From Auanema rhodensis (taxonomy: Eukaryota; Nematoda; Chromadorea; Rhabditida; Rhabditidae): a stretch of 64,000 bases of DNA. Under the pieces are notes generated by a model. That model saw only the letters and a list, made by a program, of their open reading frames with translations, was not told the DNA's origin and searched no databases. The translations under genes were made by a program, and so were the position numbers. The DNA lies in contig OZ059898.1 of the NCBI GenBank assembly GCA_964057225.1, positions 2,604,001 through 2,668,000 of the forward strand, written 5' to 3'. Below are positions 1 to 12,400 of the stretch, piece after piece (the stretch's first letter is position 1; every line of letters begins with the position of its first letter).

Positions 1-88
1 ACATACACTAATGCATCATTTTTCAAACGATCATAACTAATTTTTGTATCAAGTGTTTCTCAATGTAATATAGTGCATTCGATGCGGA

Positions 89-137
89 TTTTTAAGCTGC
101 GTCGATCTGTGTTATCAGATTTGCGCTAGCTTAAAAA
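89..137. other. Nested 49-bp inverted repeat (potential hairpin/cruciform), present in every monomer
   Basis: The arms TTTTTAAGCT (89-98) and AGCTTAAAAA (128-137) are perfect 10-base reverse complements. Inside them GCG (99-101) can pair with CGC (124-126), leaving T127 bulged. Inside that, ATCTG (105-109) pairs with CAGAT (116-120) around the six-base loop TGTTAT. In N-type monomers G104 becomes A, which lengthens the inner arms to AATCTG/CAGATT. In U-type monomers two changes (G109 to A and T132 to C) each break a pair. The element lies in the least variable part of the monomer. Whether it extrudes or folds in RNA is inference. Confidence 0.85.
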
Positions 138-155
138 TGCACCGAGATATCAACT

Positions 156-177
156 GATATAAGTTCACACTTATATC
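156..177. other. 22-bp inverted repeat with 4-base loop, overlapping a 14-bp near-palindrome
   Basis: GATATAAGT (156-164) and ACTTATATC (169-177) are perfect 9-base reverse complements around TCAC. A competing structure overlaps it: ATATCA (147-152) and TGATAT (155-160) separated by AC. The two cannot form together. Most copies are unchanged. Arms are weakened in the monomers reading ATAAAATCAC (6319, 8776, 21412, 28782) or ATAAATTCAC (K types such as 9478 and 14041). Function unknown. Confidence 0.8.
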
Positions 178-327
178 CTCGATTTTCACCCTGAAGAATT
201 AATTTTTTCGTTGAATAACATTGTCCATCGTCTTTGCCTTGAAAAATGGAATCTAAAAACATCTACTTTTTGCTAAATTATTTTGAAATTTTTCGAAACA
301 ATTTTTGTCAAAATGTTTTTGGAAGCA

Positions 328-355
328 ATGTTGAGTGTACATGGAAACTCAACAT
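328..355. other. 28-bp inverted repeat across the monomer boundary, with an alternative pairing
   Basis: ATGTTGAGT (328-336) and ACTCAACAT (347-355) are perfect 9-base reverse complements around the 10-base loop GTACATGGAA. A mutually exclusive alternative pairs AGTGTA (334-339) with TACACT (355-360). The segment is almost invariant in the array. Exceptions I saw are GAGTATACAT in the monomers at 20359 and 27729, and TTAAGTGT in those at 20710 and 28080. The four exceptions are two pairs, each the same change inherited by the 21-monomer duplication. Confidence 0.8.
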
Positions 356-639
356 ACACTAATGCATCATTTTTCAAACGATCATAACTAATTTTTATAT
401 TAAGCGTTTCTCAATGTAGTATAGTGCATTCGATGCGGATTTTTAAGCTGCGTCGATCTGTGTTATCAGATTTGCGCTAGCTTAAAAATGCACCGAGATA
501 TCAACTGATATAAGCTCACACTTATATCCTCGATTTTCACCCTGAAGAATTAATTTTTTCGTTGAATAACATTGTCCATCGTCTTTGCCTTGAAAAATGG
601 AATCTAAAAACATCTACTTTTCGCTAAATTATTTTGAAA

Positions 640-651
640 TTTTTCGAAAAA
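640..651. other. 12-bp palindrome TTTTTCGAAAAA in monomers with A at position 299
   Basis: This is monomer coordinate 289-300, shown here in copy 2. The perfect palindrome exists only where position 299 is A. With C at 299 (type A and others, as in copy 1) it shrinks to a 6-base TTTCGAAA core. It is flanked by a weaker dyad, TTTTG (281-285) with CAAAA just downstream. The region is a run of A and T tracts and is likely intrinsically bent or stiff (inference). Confidence 0.7.
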
Positions 652-3600
652 ATTTTTGTCAAAATGTTTTTGGAAGCAATGTTGAGTGTACATGGAAACT
701 CAACATACACTAATGCATCATTTTTCAAACGATCATAACTTATTTTTGTATTAAGCGTTTCTCAATGTAGTATAGTGCATTCGATGCGGATTTTTAAGCT
801 GCGTCGATCTGTGTTATCAGATTTGCGCTAGCTTAAAAATGCACCGAGATATCAACTGATATAAGTTCACACTTATATCCTCGATTTTCACCCTGAAGAA
901 TTAATTTTTTCGTTGAATAACATTGTCAATCGTCTTTGCCTTGAAAAATGGAATCTAAAAACATCTACTTTTTGCTAAATTATTTTGAAATTTTTCGAAA
1001 CAATTTTTGTCAAAATGTTTTTGGAAGCAATGTTGAGTGTACATGGAAACTCAACATACACTAATGCATCATTTTTCAAACGATCATAACTAATTTTTGT
1101 ATCAAGCGTTTTTCAATGTAGTATAGTGCATTCGATGCGGATTTTTAAGCTGCGTCGATCTGTGTTATCAGATTTGCGCTAGCTTAAAAATGCACCGAGA
1201 TATCAACTGATATAAGTTCACACTTATATCCTCGATTTTCACCCTGAAGAAATAATTTTTTCGTTGAATATTATTGTCCATCGTCTTTGCCTTGAAAAAA
1301 GGAATCTAAAAACATCTACTTTTTGCTAAATTATTTTGAAATTTTTCGAAAAAATTTTTGTCAAAATGTTTTTGGAAGCAATGTTGAGTGTACATGGAAA
1401 CTCAACATACACTAATGCATCATTTTTCAAAAGATCATAACTAATTTTTGTATCAAGCGTTTCTCAATGTAGTATAGTGCATTCGATGCGGATTTTTAAG
1501 CTGCGTCGATCTGTGTTATCAGATTTGCGCTAGCTTAAAAATGCACCGAGATATCAACTGATATAAGTTCACACTTATATCCTCGATTTTCACCCTGAAG
1601 AATTAATTTTTTCGTTGAATAACATTGTCCATCGTCTTTGCCTTGAAAAATGGAATCTAAAAACATCTACTTTTTGCTAAATTATTTTGAAATTTTTCGA
1701 AACAATTTTTGTCAAAATGTTTTTGGAAGCAATGTTGAGTGTACATGGAAACTCAACATACACTAATGCATCATTTTTCAAACGATCATAACTAATTTTT
1801 GTATCAAGCGTTTCTCAATGTAGTATAGTGCATTCGATGCGGATTTTTAAGCTGCGTCGATCTGTGTTATCAGATTTGCGCTAGCTTAAAAATGCACCGA
1901 GATATCAACTGATATAAGTTCACACTTATATCCTCGATTTTCACCCTGAAGAATTAACTTTTTCGTTGAATAACATTGTCTATCGTCTTTGCCTTGAAAA
2001 ATGGAATCTAAAAACATCTACTATTTGCTAAATTATTTTGAAATTTTTCGAAAAAATTTTTGTCAAAATGTTTTTGGAAGCAATGTTGAGTGTACATGGA
2101 AACTCAACATACACTAATGCATCATTTTTCAAACGATCATAACTAATTTTTGTATTAAGCGTTTCTCAATGTAGTATAGTGCATTCGATGCGAATTTTTA
2201 AGCTGCGTCGATCTGTGTTATCAGATTTGCGCTAGCTTAAAAATGCACCGAGATATCAACTGATATAAGTTCACACTTATATCCTCGATTTTCACCCTGA
2301 AGAATTAATTTTTTCGTTGAATAACATTGTCCATCGTCTTTGCCTTGAAAAATGGAATCTAAAAACATCTACTTTTTGCTAAATTATTTTGAAATTTTTC
2401 GAAACAATTTTTGTCAAAATGTTTTTGGAAGCAATGTTGAGTGTACATGGAAACTCAACATACACTAATGCATCATTTTTCAAACGATCATAACTAATTT
2501 TTGTATCAAGCGTTTCTCAATGTAGTATAGTGCATTCGATGCGGATTTTTAAGCTGCGTCGATCTGTGTTATCAGATTTGCGCTAGCTTAAAAATGCACC
2601 GAGATATCAACTGATATAAGTTCACACTTATATCCTCGATTTTCACCCTGAAGAAATAATTTTTTCATTGAATATTATTGTCCATCGTCTTTGCCTTGAA
2701 AAAAGAAATCTAAAAACATCTACTTTTTGCTAAATTATTTTGAAATTTTTCGAAACAATTTTTGTCAAAATGTTTTTGGAAGCAATGTTGAGTGTACATG
2801 GAAACTCAACATACACTAATGCATCATTTTTCAAACGATCATAACTAATTTTTGTATCAAGTGTTTCTCAATGTAATATAGTGCATTCGATGCGGATTTT
2901 TAAGCTGCGTCGATCTGTGTTATCAGATTTGCGCTAGCTTAAAAATGCACCGAGATATCAACTGATATAAGTTCACACTTATATCCTCGATTTTCACCCT
3001 GAAGAATTAATTTTTTCGTTGAATAACATTGTCCATCGTCTTTGCCTTGAAAAATGGAATCTAAAAACATCTACTTTTTGCTAAATTATTTTGAAATTTT
3101 TCGAAACAATTTTTGTCAAAATGTTTTTGGAAGCAATGTTGAGTGTACATGGAAACTCAACATACACTAATGCATCATTTTTCAAACGATCATAACTAAT
3201 TTTTATATTAAGCGTTTCTCAATGTAGTATAGTGCATTCGATGCGGATTTTTAAGCTGCGTCGATCTGTGTTATCAGATTTGCGCTAGCTTAAAAATGCA
3301 CCGAGATATCAACTGATATAAGTTCACACTTATATCCTCGATTTTCACCCTGAAGAATTAATTTTTTCGTTGAATAACATTGTCCATCGTCTTTGCCTTG
3401 AAAAATGGAATCTAAAAACATCTACTTTTCGCTAAATTATTTTGAAATTTTTCGAAAAAATTTTTGTCAAAATGTTTTTGGAAGCAATGTTGAGTGTACA
3501 TGGAAACTCAACATACACTAATGCATCATTTTTCAAACGATCATAACTAATTTTTGTATTAAGCGTTTCTCAATGTAGTATAGTGCATTCGATGCGGATT

Positions 3601-5265
3601 TTTAAGCTGCGTCGATCTGTGTTATCAGATTTGCGCTAGCTTAAAAATGCACCGAGATATCAACTGATATAAGTTCACACTTATATCCTCGATTTTCACC
3701 CTGAAGAATTAATTTTTTCGTTGAATAACATTGTCAATCGTCTTTGCCTTGAAAAATAGAATCTAAAAACATCTACTTTTTGCTAAATTATTTTGAAATT
3801 TTTCGAAACAATTTTTGTCAAAATGTTTTTGGAAGCAATGTTGAGTGTACATGGAAACTCAACATACACTAATGCATCATTTTTCAAACGATCATAACTA
3901 ATTTTTGTATCAAGCGTTTTTCAATGTAGTATAGTGCATTCGATGCGGATTTTTAAGCTGCGTCGATCTGTGTTATCAGATTTGCGCTAGCTTAAAAATG
4001 CACCGAGATATCAACTGATATAAGTTCACACTTATATCCTCGATTTTCACCCTGAAGAAATAATTTTTTCGTTGAATATTATTGTCCATCGTCTTTGCCT
4101 TGAAAAAAGGAATCTAAAAACATCTACTTTTTGCTAAATTATTTTGAAATTTTTCGAAAAAATTTTTGTCAAAATGTTTTTGGAAGCAATGTTGAGTGTA
4201 CATGGAAACTCAACATACACTAATGCATCATTTTTCAAAAGATCATAACTAATTTTTGTATCAAGCGTTTCTCAATGTAGTATAGTGCATTCGATGCGGA
4301 TTTTTAAGCTGCGTCGATCTGTGTTATCAGATTTGCGCTAGCTTAAAAATGCACCGAGATATCAACTGATATAAGTTCACACTTATATCCTCGATTTTCA
4401 CCCTGAAGAATTAATTTTTTCGTTGAATAACATTGTCCATCGTCTTTGCCTTGAAAAATGGAATCTAAAAACATCTACTTTTTGCTAAATTATTTTGAAA
4501 TTTTTCGAAACAATTTTTGTCAAAATGTTTTTGGAAGCAATGTTGAGTGTACATGGAAACTCAACATACACTAATGCATCATTTTTCAAACGATCATAAC
4601 TAATTTTTATATTAAGCGTTTCTCAATGTAGTATAGTGCATTCGATGCGGATTTTTAAGCTGCGTCGATCTGTGTTATCAGATTTGCGCTAGCTTAAAAA
4701 TGCACCGAGATATCAACTGATATAAGTTCACACTTATATCCTCGATTTTCACCCTGAAGAATTAATTTTTTCGTTGAATAACATTGTCCATCGTCTTTGC
4801 CTTGAAAAATGGAATCTAAAAACATCTACTTTTTGCTAAATTATTTTGAAATTTTTCGAAAAAATTTTTGTCAAAATGTTTTTGGAAGCAATGTTGAGTG
4901 TACATGGAAACTCAACATACACTAATGCATCATTTTTCAAACGATCATAACTAATTTTTGTATTAAGCGTTTCTCAATGTAGTATAGTGCATTCGATGCG
5001 GATTTTTAAGCTGCGTCGATCTGTGTTATCAGATTTGCGCTAGCTTAAAAATGCACCGAGATATCAACTGATATAAGTTCACACTTATATCCTCGATTTT
5101 CACCCTGAAGAATTAATTTTTTCGTTGAATAACATTGTCCATCGTCTTTGCCTTGAAAAATGGAATCTAAAAACATCTACTTTTTGCTAAATTATTTTGA
5201 AATTTTTCGAAACAATTTTTGTCAAAATGTTTTTGGAAGCAATGTTGAGTGTACATGGAAACTCA

Positions 5266-8200
5266 ACATACACTAATGCATCATTTTTCAAAAGATCATA
5301 ACTAATTTTTGTATCAAGCGTTTCTCAATGTAGTATAGTGCATTCGATGCGGATTTTTAAGCTGCGTCGATCTGTGTTATCAGATTTGCGCTAGCTTAAA
5401 AATGCACCGAGATATCAACTGATATAAGTTCACACTTATATCCTCGATTTTCACCCTGAAGAATTAATTTTTTCGTTGAATAACATTGTCCATCGTCTTT
5501 GCCTTGAAAAATGGAATCTAAAAACATCTACTTTTTGCTAAATTATTTTGAAATTTTTCGAAACAATTTTTGTCAAAATGTTTTTGGAAGCAATGTTGAG
5601 TGTACATGGAAACTCAACATACACTAATGCATCATTTTTCTAACGATCATAACTAATTTTTGTATTAAGCTTTTCTCAATTTAGTATAGTGCATTCGATG
5701 CAGATTTTTAAGCTGCGTCGATCTGTGTTATCAGATTTGCGCTAGCTTAAAAATGCACCGAGATATCAACTGATATAAGTTCACACTTATATCCTCGATT
5801 TTCACCCTGAAGAATTAATTTTTTCGTTGAATAACATTGTCCATCGTCTTTGCCTTGAAAAATGGAATCTAAAAACATCTACTTTTTGCTAAATTATTTT
5901 GAAATTTTTCGAAACAATTTTTGTCAAAATGTTTTTGGAAGCAATGTTGAGTGTACATGGAAACTCAACATACACTAATGCATCATTTTTCAAACGATCA
6001 TAACTAATTTTTGTATCAAGCGTTTCTTAATGTAGTATAGTGCATTCGATGCGGATTTTTAAGCTGCGTCGATCTGTGTTATCAGATTTGCGCTAGCTTA
6101 AAAATGCACCGAGATATCAACTGATATAAGTTCACACTCATATCCTCGATTTTCACCCTGAAGAATTAACTTTTTCGTTGAATAACATTGTCTATCGTCT
6201 TTGCCTTGAAAAAAGGAATCTAAAAACATTTAATTTTTGCTGAATTATTTTGAAATTTTTCGAAAAAATTTTTGTCAAAATGTTTTTGGAAGCAATGTTG
6301 AGTGTACATGGAAACTCAACATACACTAATGCATCATTTTTCAAACGATCATAACTAATTTTTGTATCAAGCGTTTTTCAATGTAGTATAGTGCATTCGA
6401 TGCGGATTTTTAAGCTGCGTCGATCTGTGTTATCAGATTTGCGCTAGCTTAAAAATGCACCGAGATATCAACTGATATAAAATCACACTTATATCCTCGA
6501 TTTTCACCCTGAAGAAATAATTTTTTCGTTGAATATTATTGTCCATCGTCTTTGCCTTGAAAAAAGGAATCTAAAAACATCTACTTTTTGCTAAATTATT
6601 TTGAAATTTTTCGAAAAAATTTTTGTCAAAATGTTTTTGGAAGCAATGTTGAGTGTACATGGAAACTCAACATACACTAATGCATCATTTTTCAAACGAT
6701 CATAACTAATTTTTGTATCAAGCGTTTCTCAATGTAGTATAGTGCATTCGATGCGGATTTTTAAGCTGCGTCGATCTGTGTTATCAGATTTGCGCTAGCT
6801 TAAAAATGCACCGAGATATCAACTGATATAAGTTCACACTTATATCCTCGATTTTCACCCTGAAGAAATAATTTTTTCGTTGAATAACATTGTCAATCGT
6901 CTTTGCCTTGAAAAAAGGAATCTAAAAACATCTACTTTTTGCTAAATTATTTTGAAATTTTTCGAAAAAATTTTTGTCAAAATGTTTTTGGAAGCAATGT
7001 TGAGTGTACATGGAAACTCAACATACACTAATGCATCATTTTTCAAACGATCATAACTAATTTTTGTATCAAGCGTTTCTCAATGTAGTATAGTGCATTC
7101 GATGCGGATTTTTAAGCTGCGTCGATCTGTGTTATCAGATTTGCGCTAGCTTAAAAATGCACCGAGATATCAACTGATATAAGTTCACACTTATATCCTC
7201 GATTTTCACCCTGAAGAATTAAATTTTTCGTTGAATAACATTGTCCATCGTCTTTGCCTTGAAAAATGGAATCTAAAAACATCTACTTTTTGCTAAATTA
7301 TTTTGAAATTTTTCGAAACAATTTTTGTCAAAATGTTTTTGGAAGCAATGTTGAGTGTACATGGAAACTCAACATACACTAATGCATCATTTTTCAAACG
7401 ATCATAACTAATTTTTGTATCAAGCGTTTTTCAATGTAGTATAGTGCATTCGATGCGGATTTTTAAGCTGCGTCGATCTGTGTTATCAGATTTGCGCTAG
7501 CTTAAAAATGCACCGAGATATCAACTGATATAAGTTCACACTTATATCCTCGATTTTCACCCTGAAGAAATAATTTTTTCGTTGAATATTATTGTCCATC
7601 GTCTTTGCCTTGAAAAAAGGAATCTAAAAACATCTACTTTTTGCTAAATTATTTTGAAATTTTTCGAAAAAATTTTTGTCAAAATGTTTTTGGAAGCAAT
7701 GTTGAGTGTACATGGAAACTCAACATACACTAATGCATCATTTTTCAAAAGATCATAACTAATTTTTGTATCAAGCGTTTCTCAATGTAGTATAGTGCAT
7801 TCGATGCGGATTTTTAAGCTGCGTCGATCTGTGTTATCAGATTTGCGCTAGCTTAAAAATGCACCGAGATATCAACTGATATAAGTTCACACTTCTATCC
7901 TCGATTTTCACCCTGAAGAATTAATTTTTTCGTTGAATAACATTGTCCATCGTCTTTGCCTTGAAAAATGGAATCTAAAAACATCTACTTTTTGCTAAAT
8001 TATTTTGAAATTTTTCGAAACAATTTTTGTCAAAATGTTTTTGGAAGCAATGTTGAGTGTACATGGAAACTCAACATACACTAATGCATCATTTTTCTAA
8101 CGATCATAACTAATTTTTGTATTAAGCTTTTCTCAATTTAGTATAGTGCATTCGATGCAGATTTTTAAGCTGCGTCGATCTGTGTTATCAGATTTGCGCT

Positions 8201-9477
8201 AGCTTAAAAATGCACCGAGATATCAACTGATATAAGTTCACACTTATATCCTCGATTTTCACCCTGAAGAATTAATTTTTTCGTTGAATAACATTGTCCA
8301 TCGTCTTTGCCTTGAAAAATGGAATCTAAAAACATCTACTTTTTGCTAAATTATTTTGAAATTTTTCGAAACAATTTTTGTCAAAATGTTTTTGGAAGCA
8401 ATGTTGAGTGTACATGGAAACTCAACATACACTAATGCATCATTTTTCAAACGATCATAACTAATTTTTGTATCAAGCGTTTCTTAATGTAGTATAGTGC
8501 ATTCGATGCGGATTTTTAAGCTGCGTCGATCTGTGTTATCAGATTTGCGCTAGCTTAAAAATGCACCGAGATATCAACTGATATAAGTTCACACTCATAT
8601 CCTCGATTTTCACCCTGAAGAATTAACTTTTTCGTTGAATAACATTGTCTATCGTCTTTGCCTTGAAAAAAGGAATCTAAAAACATTTAATTTTTGCTGA
8701 ATTATTTTGAAATTTTTTGAAAAAATTTTTGTCAAAATGTTTTTGGAAGCAATGTTGAGTGTACATGGAAACTCAACATACACTAATGCATCATTTTTCA
8801 AACGATCATGACTAATTTTTGTATCAAGCGTTTTTCAATGTAGTATAGTGCATTCGATGCGGATTTTTAAGCTGCGTCGATCTGTGTTATCAGATTTGCG
8901 CTAGCTTAAAAATGCACCGAGATATCAACTGATATAAAATCACACTTATATCCTCGATTTTCACCCTGAAGAAATAATTTTTTCGTTGAATATTATTGTT
9001 CATCGTCTTTGCCTTGAAAAAAGGAATCTAAAAACATCTACTTTTTGCTAAATTATTTTGAAATTTTTCGAAAAAATTTTTGTCAAAATGTTTTTGGAAG
9101 CAATGTTGAGTGTACATGGAAACTCAACATACACTAATGCATCATTTTTCAAACGATCATAACTAATTTTTGTATCAAGCGTTTTTCAATGTAGTATAGT
9201 GCATTCGATGCGGATTTTTAAGCTGCGTCGATCTGTGTTATCAGATTTGCGCTAGCTTAAAAATGCACCGAGATATCAACTGATATAAGTTCACACTTAT
9301 ATCCTCGATTTTCACCCTGAAGAAATAATTTTTTCGTTGAATATTATTGTCCATCGTCTTTGCCTTGAAAAAAGGAATCTAAAAACATCTACTTTTTGCT
9401 AAATTATTTTGAAATTTTTCGAAAAAATTTTTGTCAAAATGTTTTTGGAAGCAATGTTGAGTGTACATGGAAACTCA
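5266..9477. repeat. HOR block: 7-monomer spacing (2,457 bp), order E-G-H-I duplicated
   Basis: Monomers at 5266, 5617, 5968 and 6319 match those at 7723, 8074, 8425 and 8776. The shared order is E (A28), G (T25, TTTAG at 64-68, GATGCAG), H (T61, ACTCATATCC, TTTAATTTTTGCTGA) and I (ATAAAATCAC, TATTATT). Only single changes separate the copies, such as CATGACTAA in the second I copy. The intervening monomers at 6670, 7021 and 7372 include the J type (A199 with GTCAATCG). After the second I copy the order does not continue to J but to D. Confidence 0.8.
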
Positions 9478-12400
9478 ACATACACTAATGCATCATTTTT
9501 CAAAAGATCATAACTAATTTTTGTATCAAGCTTTTCTCAATGTAGTATAGTGCATTCGATGCGGATTTTTAAGCTGCGTCGATCTGTGTTATCAGATTTG
9601 CGCTAGCTTAAAAATGCACCGAGATATCAACTGATATAAATTCACACTTATATCCTCGATTTTCACCCTGAAGAATTAATTTTTTCGTTGAATAACATTG
9701 TCCATCGTCTTTGCCTTGAAAAATGGAATCTTAAAACATCTACTTTTTGCTAAATTATTTTGAAATTTTTCGAAAAAATTTTTGTCAAAATGTTTTTGGA
9801 AGCAATGTTGAGTGTACATGGAAACTCAACATACACTAATGCATCATTTTTCAAACGATCATAACTAATTTTTGTATCAAGTGTTTCTCAATGTAATATA
9901 GTGCATTCGATGCGGATTTTTAAGCTGCGTCGATCTGTGTTATCAGATTTGCGCTAGCTTAAAAATGCACCGAGATATCAACTGATATAAGTTCACACTT
10001 ATATCCTCGATTTTCACCCTGAAGAATTAATTTTTTCGTTGAATAACATTGTCCATCGTCTTTGCCTTGAAAAATGGAATCTAAAAACATCTACTTTTTG
10101 CTAAATTATTTTGAAATTTTTCGAAACAATTTTTGTCAAAATGTTTTTGGAAGCAATGTTGAGTGTACATGGAAACTCAACATACACTAATGCATCATTT
10201 TTCTAACGATCATAACTAATTTTTGTATTAAGCTTTTCTCAATGTAGTATAGTGCATTCGATGCGGATTTTTAAGCTGCGTCGATCTGTGTTATCAGATT
10301 TGCGCTAGCTTAAAAATGCACCGAGATATCAACTGATATAAGTTCACACTTATATCCTCGATTTTCACCCTGAAGAATTAATTTTTTCGTTGAATAACAT
10401 TGTCCATCGTCTTTGCCTTGAAAAATGGAATCTTAAAACATCTACTTTTTGCTAAATTATTTTGAAATTTTTCGAAAAAATTTTTGTCAAAATGTTTTTG
10501 GAAGCAATGTTGAGTGTACATGGAAACTCAACATACACTAATGCATCATTTTTCAAACGATCATAACTAATTTTTGTATCAAGTGTTTCTCAATGTAATA
10601 TAGTGCATTCGATGCGGATTTTTAAGCTGCGTCGATCTGTGTTATCAGATTTGCGCTAGCTTAAAAATGCACCGAGATATCAACTGATATAAGTTCACAC
10701 TTATATCCTCGATTTTCACCCTGAAGAATTAATTTTTTCGTTGAATAACATTGTCCATCGTCTTTGCCTTGAAAAATGGAATCTTAAAACATCTACTTTT
10801 TGCTAAATTATTTTGAAATTTTTCGAAAAAATTTTTGTCAAAATGTTTTTGGAAGCAATGTTGAGTGTACATGGAAACTCAACATACACTAATGCATCAT
10901 TTTTCAAACGATCATAACTAATTTTTGTATCAAGTGTTTCTCAATGTAATATAGTGCATTCGATGCGGATTTTTAAGCTGCGTCGATCTGTGTTATCAGA
11001 TTTGCGCTAGCTTAAAAATGCACCGAGATATCAACTGATATAAGTTCACACTTATATCCTCGATTTTCACCCTGAAGAATTAATTTTTTCGTTGAATAAC
11101 ATTGTCCATCGTCTTTGCCTTGAAAAATGGAATCTAAAAACATCTACTTTTTGCTAAATTATTTTGAAATTTTTCGAAACAATTTTTGTCAAAATGTTTT
11201 TGGAAGCAATGTTGAGTGTACATGGAAACTCAACATACACTAATGCATCATTTTTCAAACGATCATAACTAATTTTTGTATCAAGCGTTTTTCAATGTAG
11301 TATAGTGCATTCGATGCGGATTTTTAAGCTGCGTCGATCTGTGTTATCAGATTTGCGCTAGCTTAAAAATGCACCGAGATATCAACTGATATAAGTTCAC
11401 ACTTATATCCTCGATTTTCACCCTGAAGAAATAATTTTTTCGTTGAATATTATTGTCCATCGTCTTTGCCTTGAAAAAAGGAATCTAAAAACATCTACTT
11501 TTTGCTAAATTATTTTGAAATTTTTCGAAAAAATTTTTGTCAAAATGTTTTTGGAAGCAATGTTGAGTGTACATGGAAACTCAACATACACTAATGCATC
11601 ATTTTTCAAAAGATCATAACTAATTTTTGTATCAAGCTTTTCTCAATGTAGTATAGTGCATTCGATGCGGATTTTTAAGCTGCGTCGATCTGTGTTATCA
11701 GATTTGCGCTAGCTTAAAAATGCACCGAGATATCAACTGATATAAATTCACACTTATATCCTCGATTTTCACCCTGAAGAATTAATTTTTTCGTTGAATA
11801 ACATTGTCCATCGTCTTTGCCTTGAAAAATGGAATCTTAAAACATCTACTTTTTGCTAAATTATTTTGAAATTTTTCGAAAAAATTTTTGTCAAAATGTT
11901 TTTGGAAGCAATGTTGAGTGTACATGGAAACTCAACATACACTAATGCATCATTTTTCAAACGATCATAACTAATTTTTGTATCAAGTGTTTCTCAATGT
12001 AATATAGTGCATTCGATGCGGATTTTTAAGCTGCGTCGATCTGTGTTATCAGATTTGCGCTAGCTTAAAAATGCACCGAGATATCAACTGATATAAGTTC
12101 ACACTTATATCCTCGATTTTCACCCTGAAGAATTAATTTTTTCGTTGAATAACATTGTCCATCGTCTTTGCCTTGAAAAATGGAATCTAAAAACATCTAC
12201 TTTTTGCTAAATTATTTTGAAATTTTTCGAAACAATTTTTGTCAAAATGTTTTTGGAAGCAATGTTGAGTGTACATGGAAACTCAACATACACTAATGCA
12301 TCATTTTTCAAACGGTCATAACTAATTCTTGTATCAAGCGTTTCTTAATGTAGTATAGTGCATTCGATCCGGATTTTTAAGCTGCGTCAATCTGTGTTAT

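Larger units (their letters stand above)
1..351. repeat. Reference satellite monomer (type A, copy 1)
   Basis: This copy defines monomer coordinates; the start point is arbitrary because the window opens there. Type A is marked by T at 54, A at 68, GATGCGG at 81-87, T at 199, T at 247 and C at 299. It is the commonest class and recurs every two to four monomers through much of the array, for example at 2809, 9829, 16498, 34046, 42119 and 54755. Positions 91-198, and 301-351 running into 1-23 of the next copy, change very little between copies. Positions 24-90 and 199-299 hold most of the variation. Every monomer keeps NsiI (ATGCAT, 11-16), NheI (GCTAGC, 125-130) and EcoRV (GATATC, 146-151) sites in nearly all copies read. 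HindIII (AAGCTT) occurs only in L, G and K types. Confidence 0.95.
1..5265. repeat. HOR block: 8-monomer unit (2,808 bp), second copy diverging after five monomers
   Basis: Fifteen monomers. Monomers 1-5 (1-1755) and 9-13 (2809-4563) share the same order of variants. The order is type A, then one with ATATTAAGCG and C at 271, then one with TATTAAGCG and GTCAATCG, then type D, then type E. Differences seen are few: GCTCAC versus GTTCAC in the second monomer, and ATAACTTA versus ATAACTAA plus one G/A change in the third. After that the order departs: the monomer at 1756 has the GAATTAAC and GTCTATCG variant, while the one at 4564 repeats the ATATTAAGCG type. Confidence 0.8.

Noticed and set aside
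75-95. CENP-B box (TTCG then A then CGGG spacing)
   Set aside because: ATTCGATGCGG contains TTCG and CGG but at the wrong spacing, and TTTCGTTGAATAAC matches only the left half. No full motif was found.
289-300. Promoter or TATA element
   Set aside because: AT-rich stretches resemble TATA-like sequence by composition only. There is no associated gene, initiator or other support.
1-351. Identity with the Drosophila 1.688 (359-bp) satellite or the beetle 360-bp satellite
   Set aside because: Length and AT-richness are similar, but I see no convincing shared sequence by eye. A search of this monomer against insect satellite libraries would settle it; a hit of high identity over most of 351 bp would give the species group.
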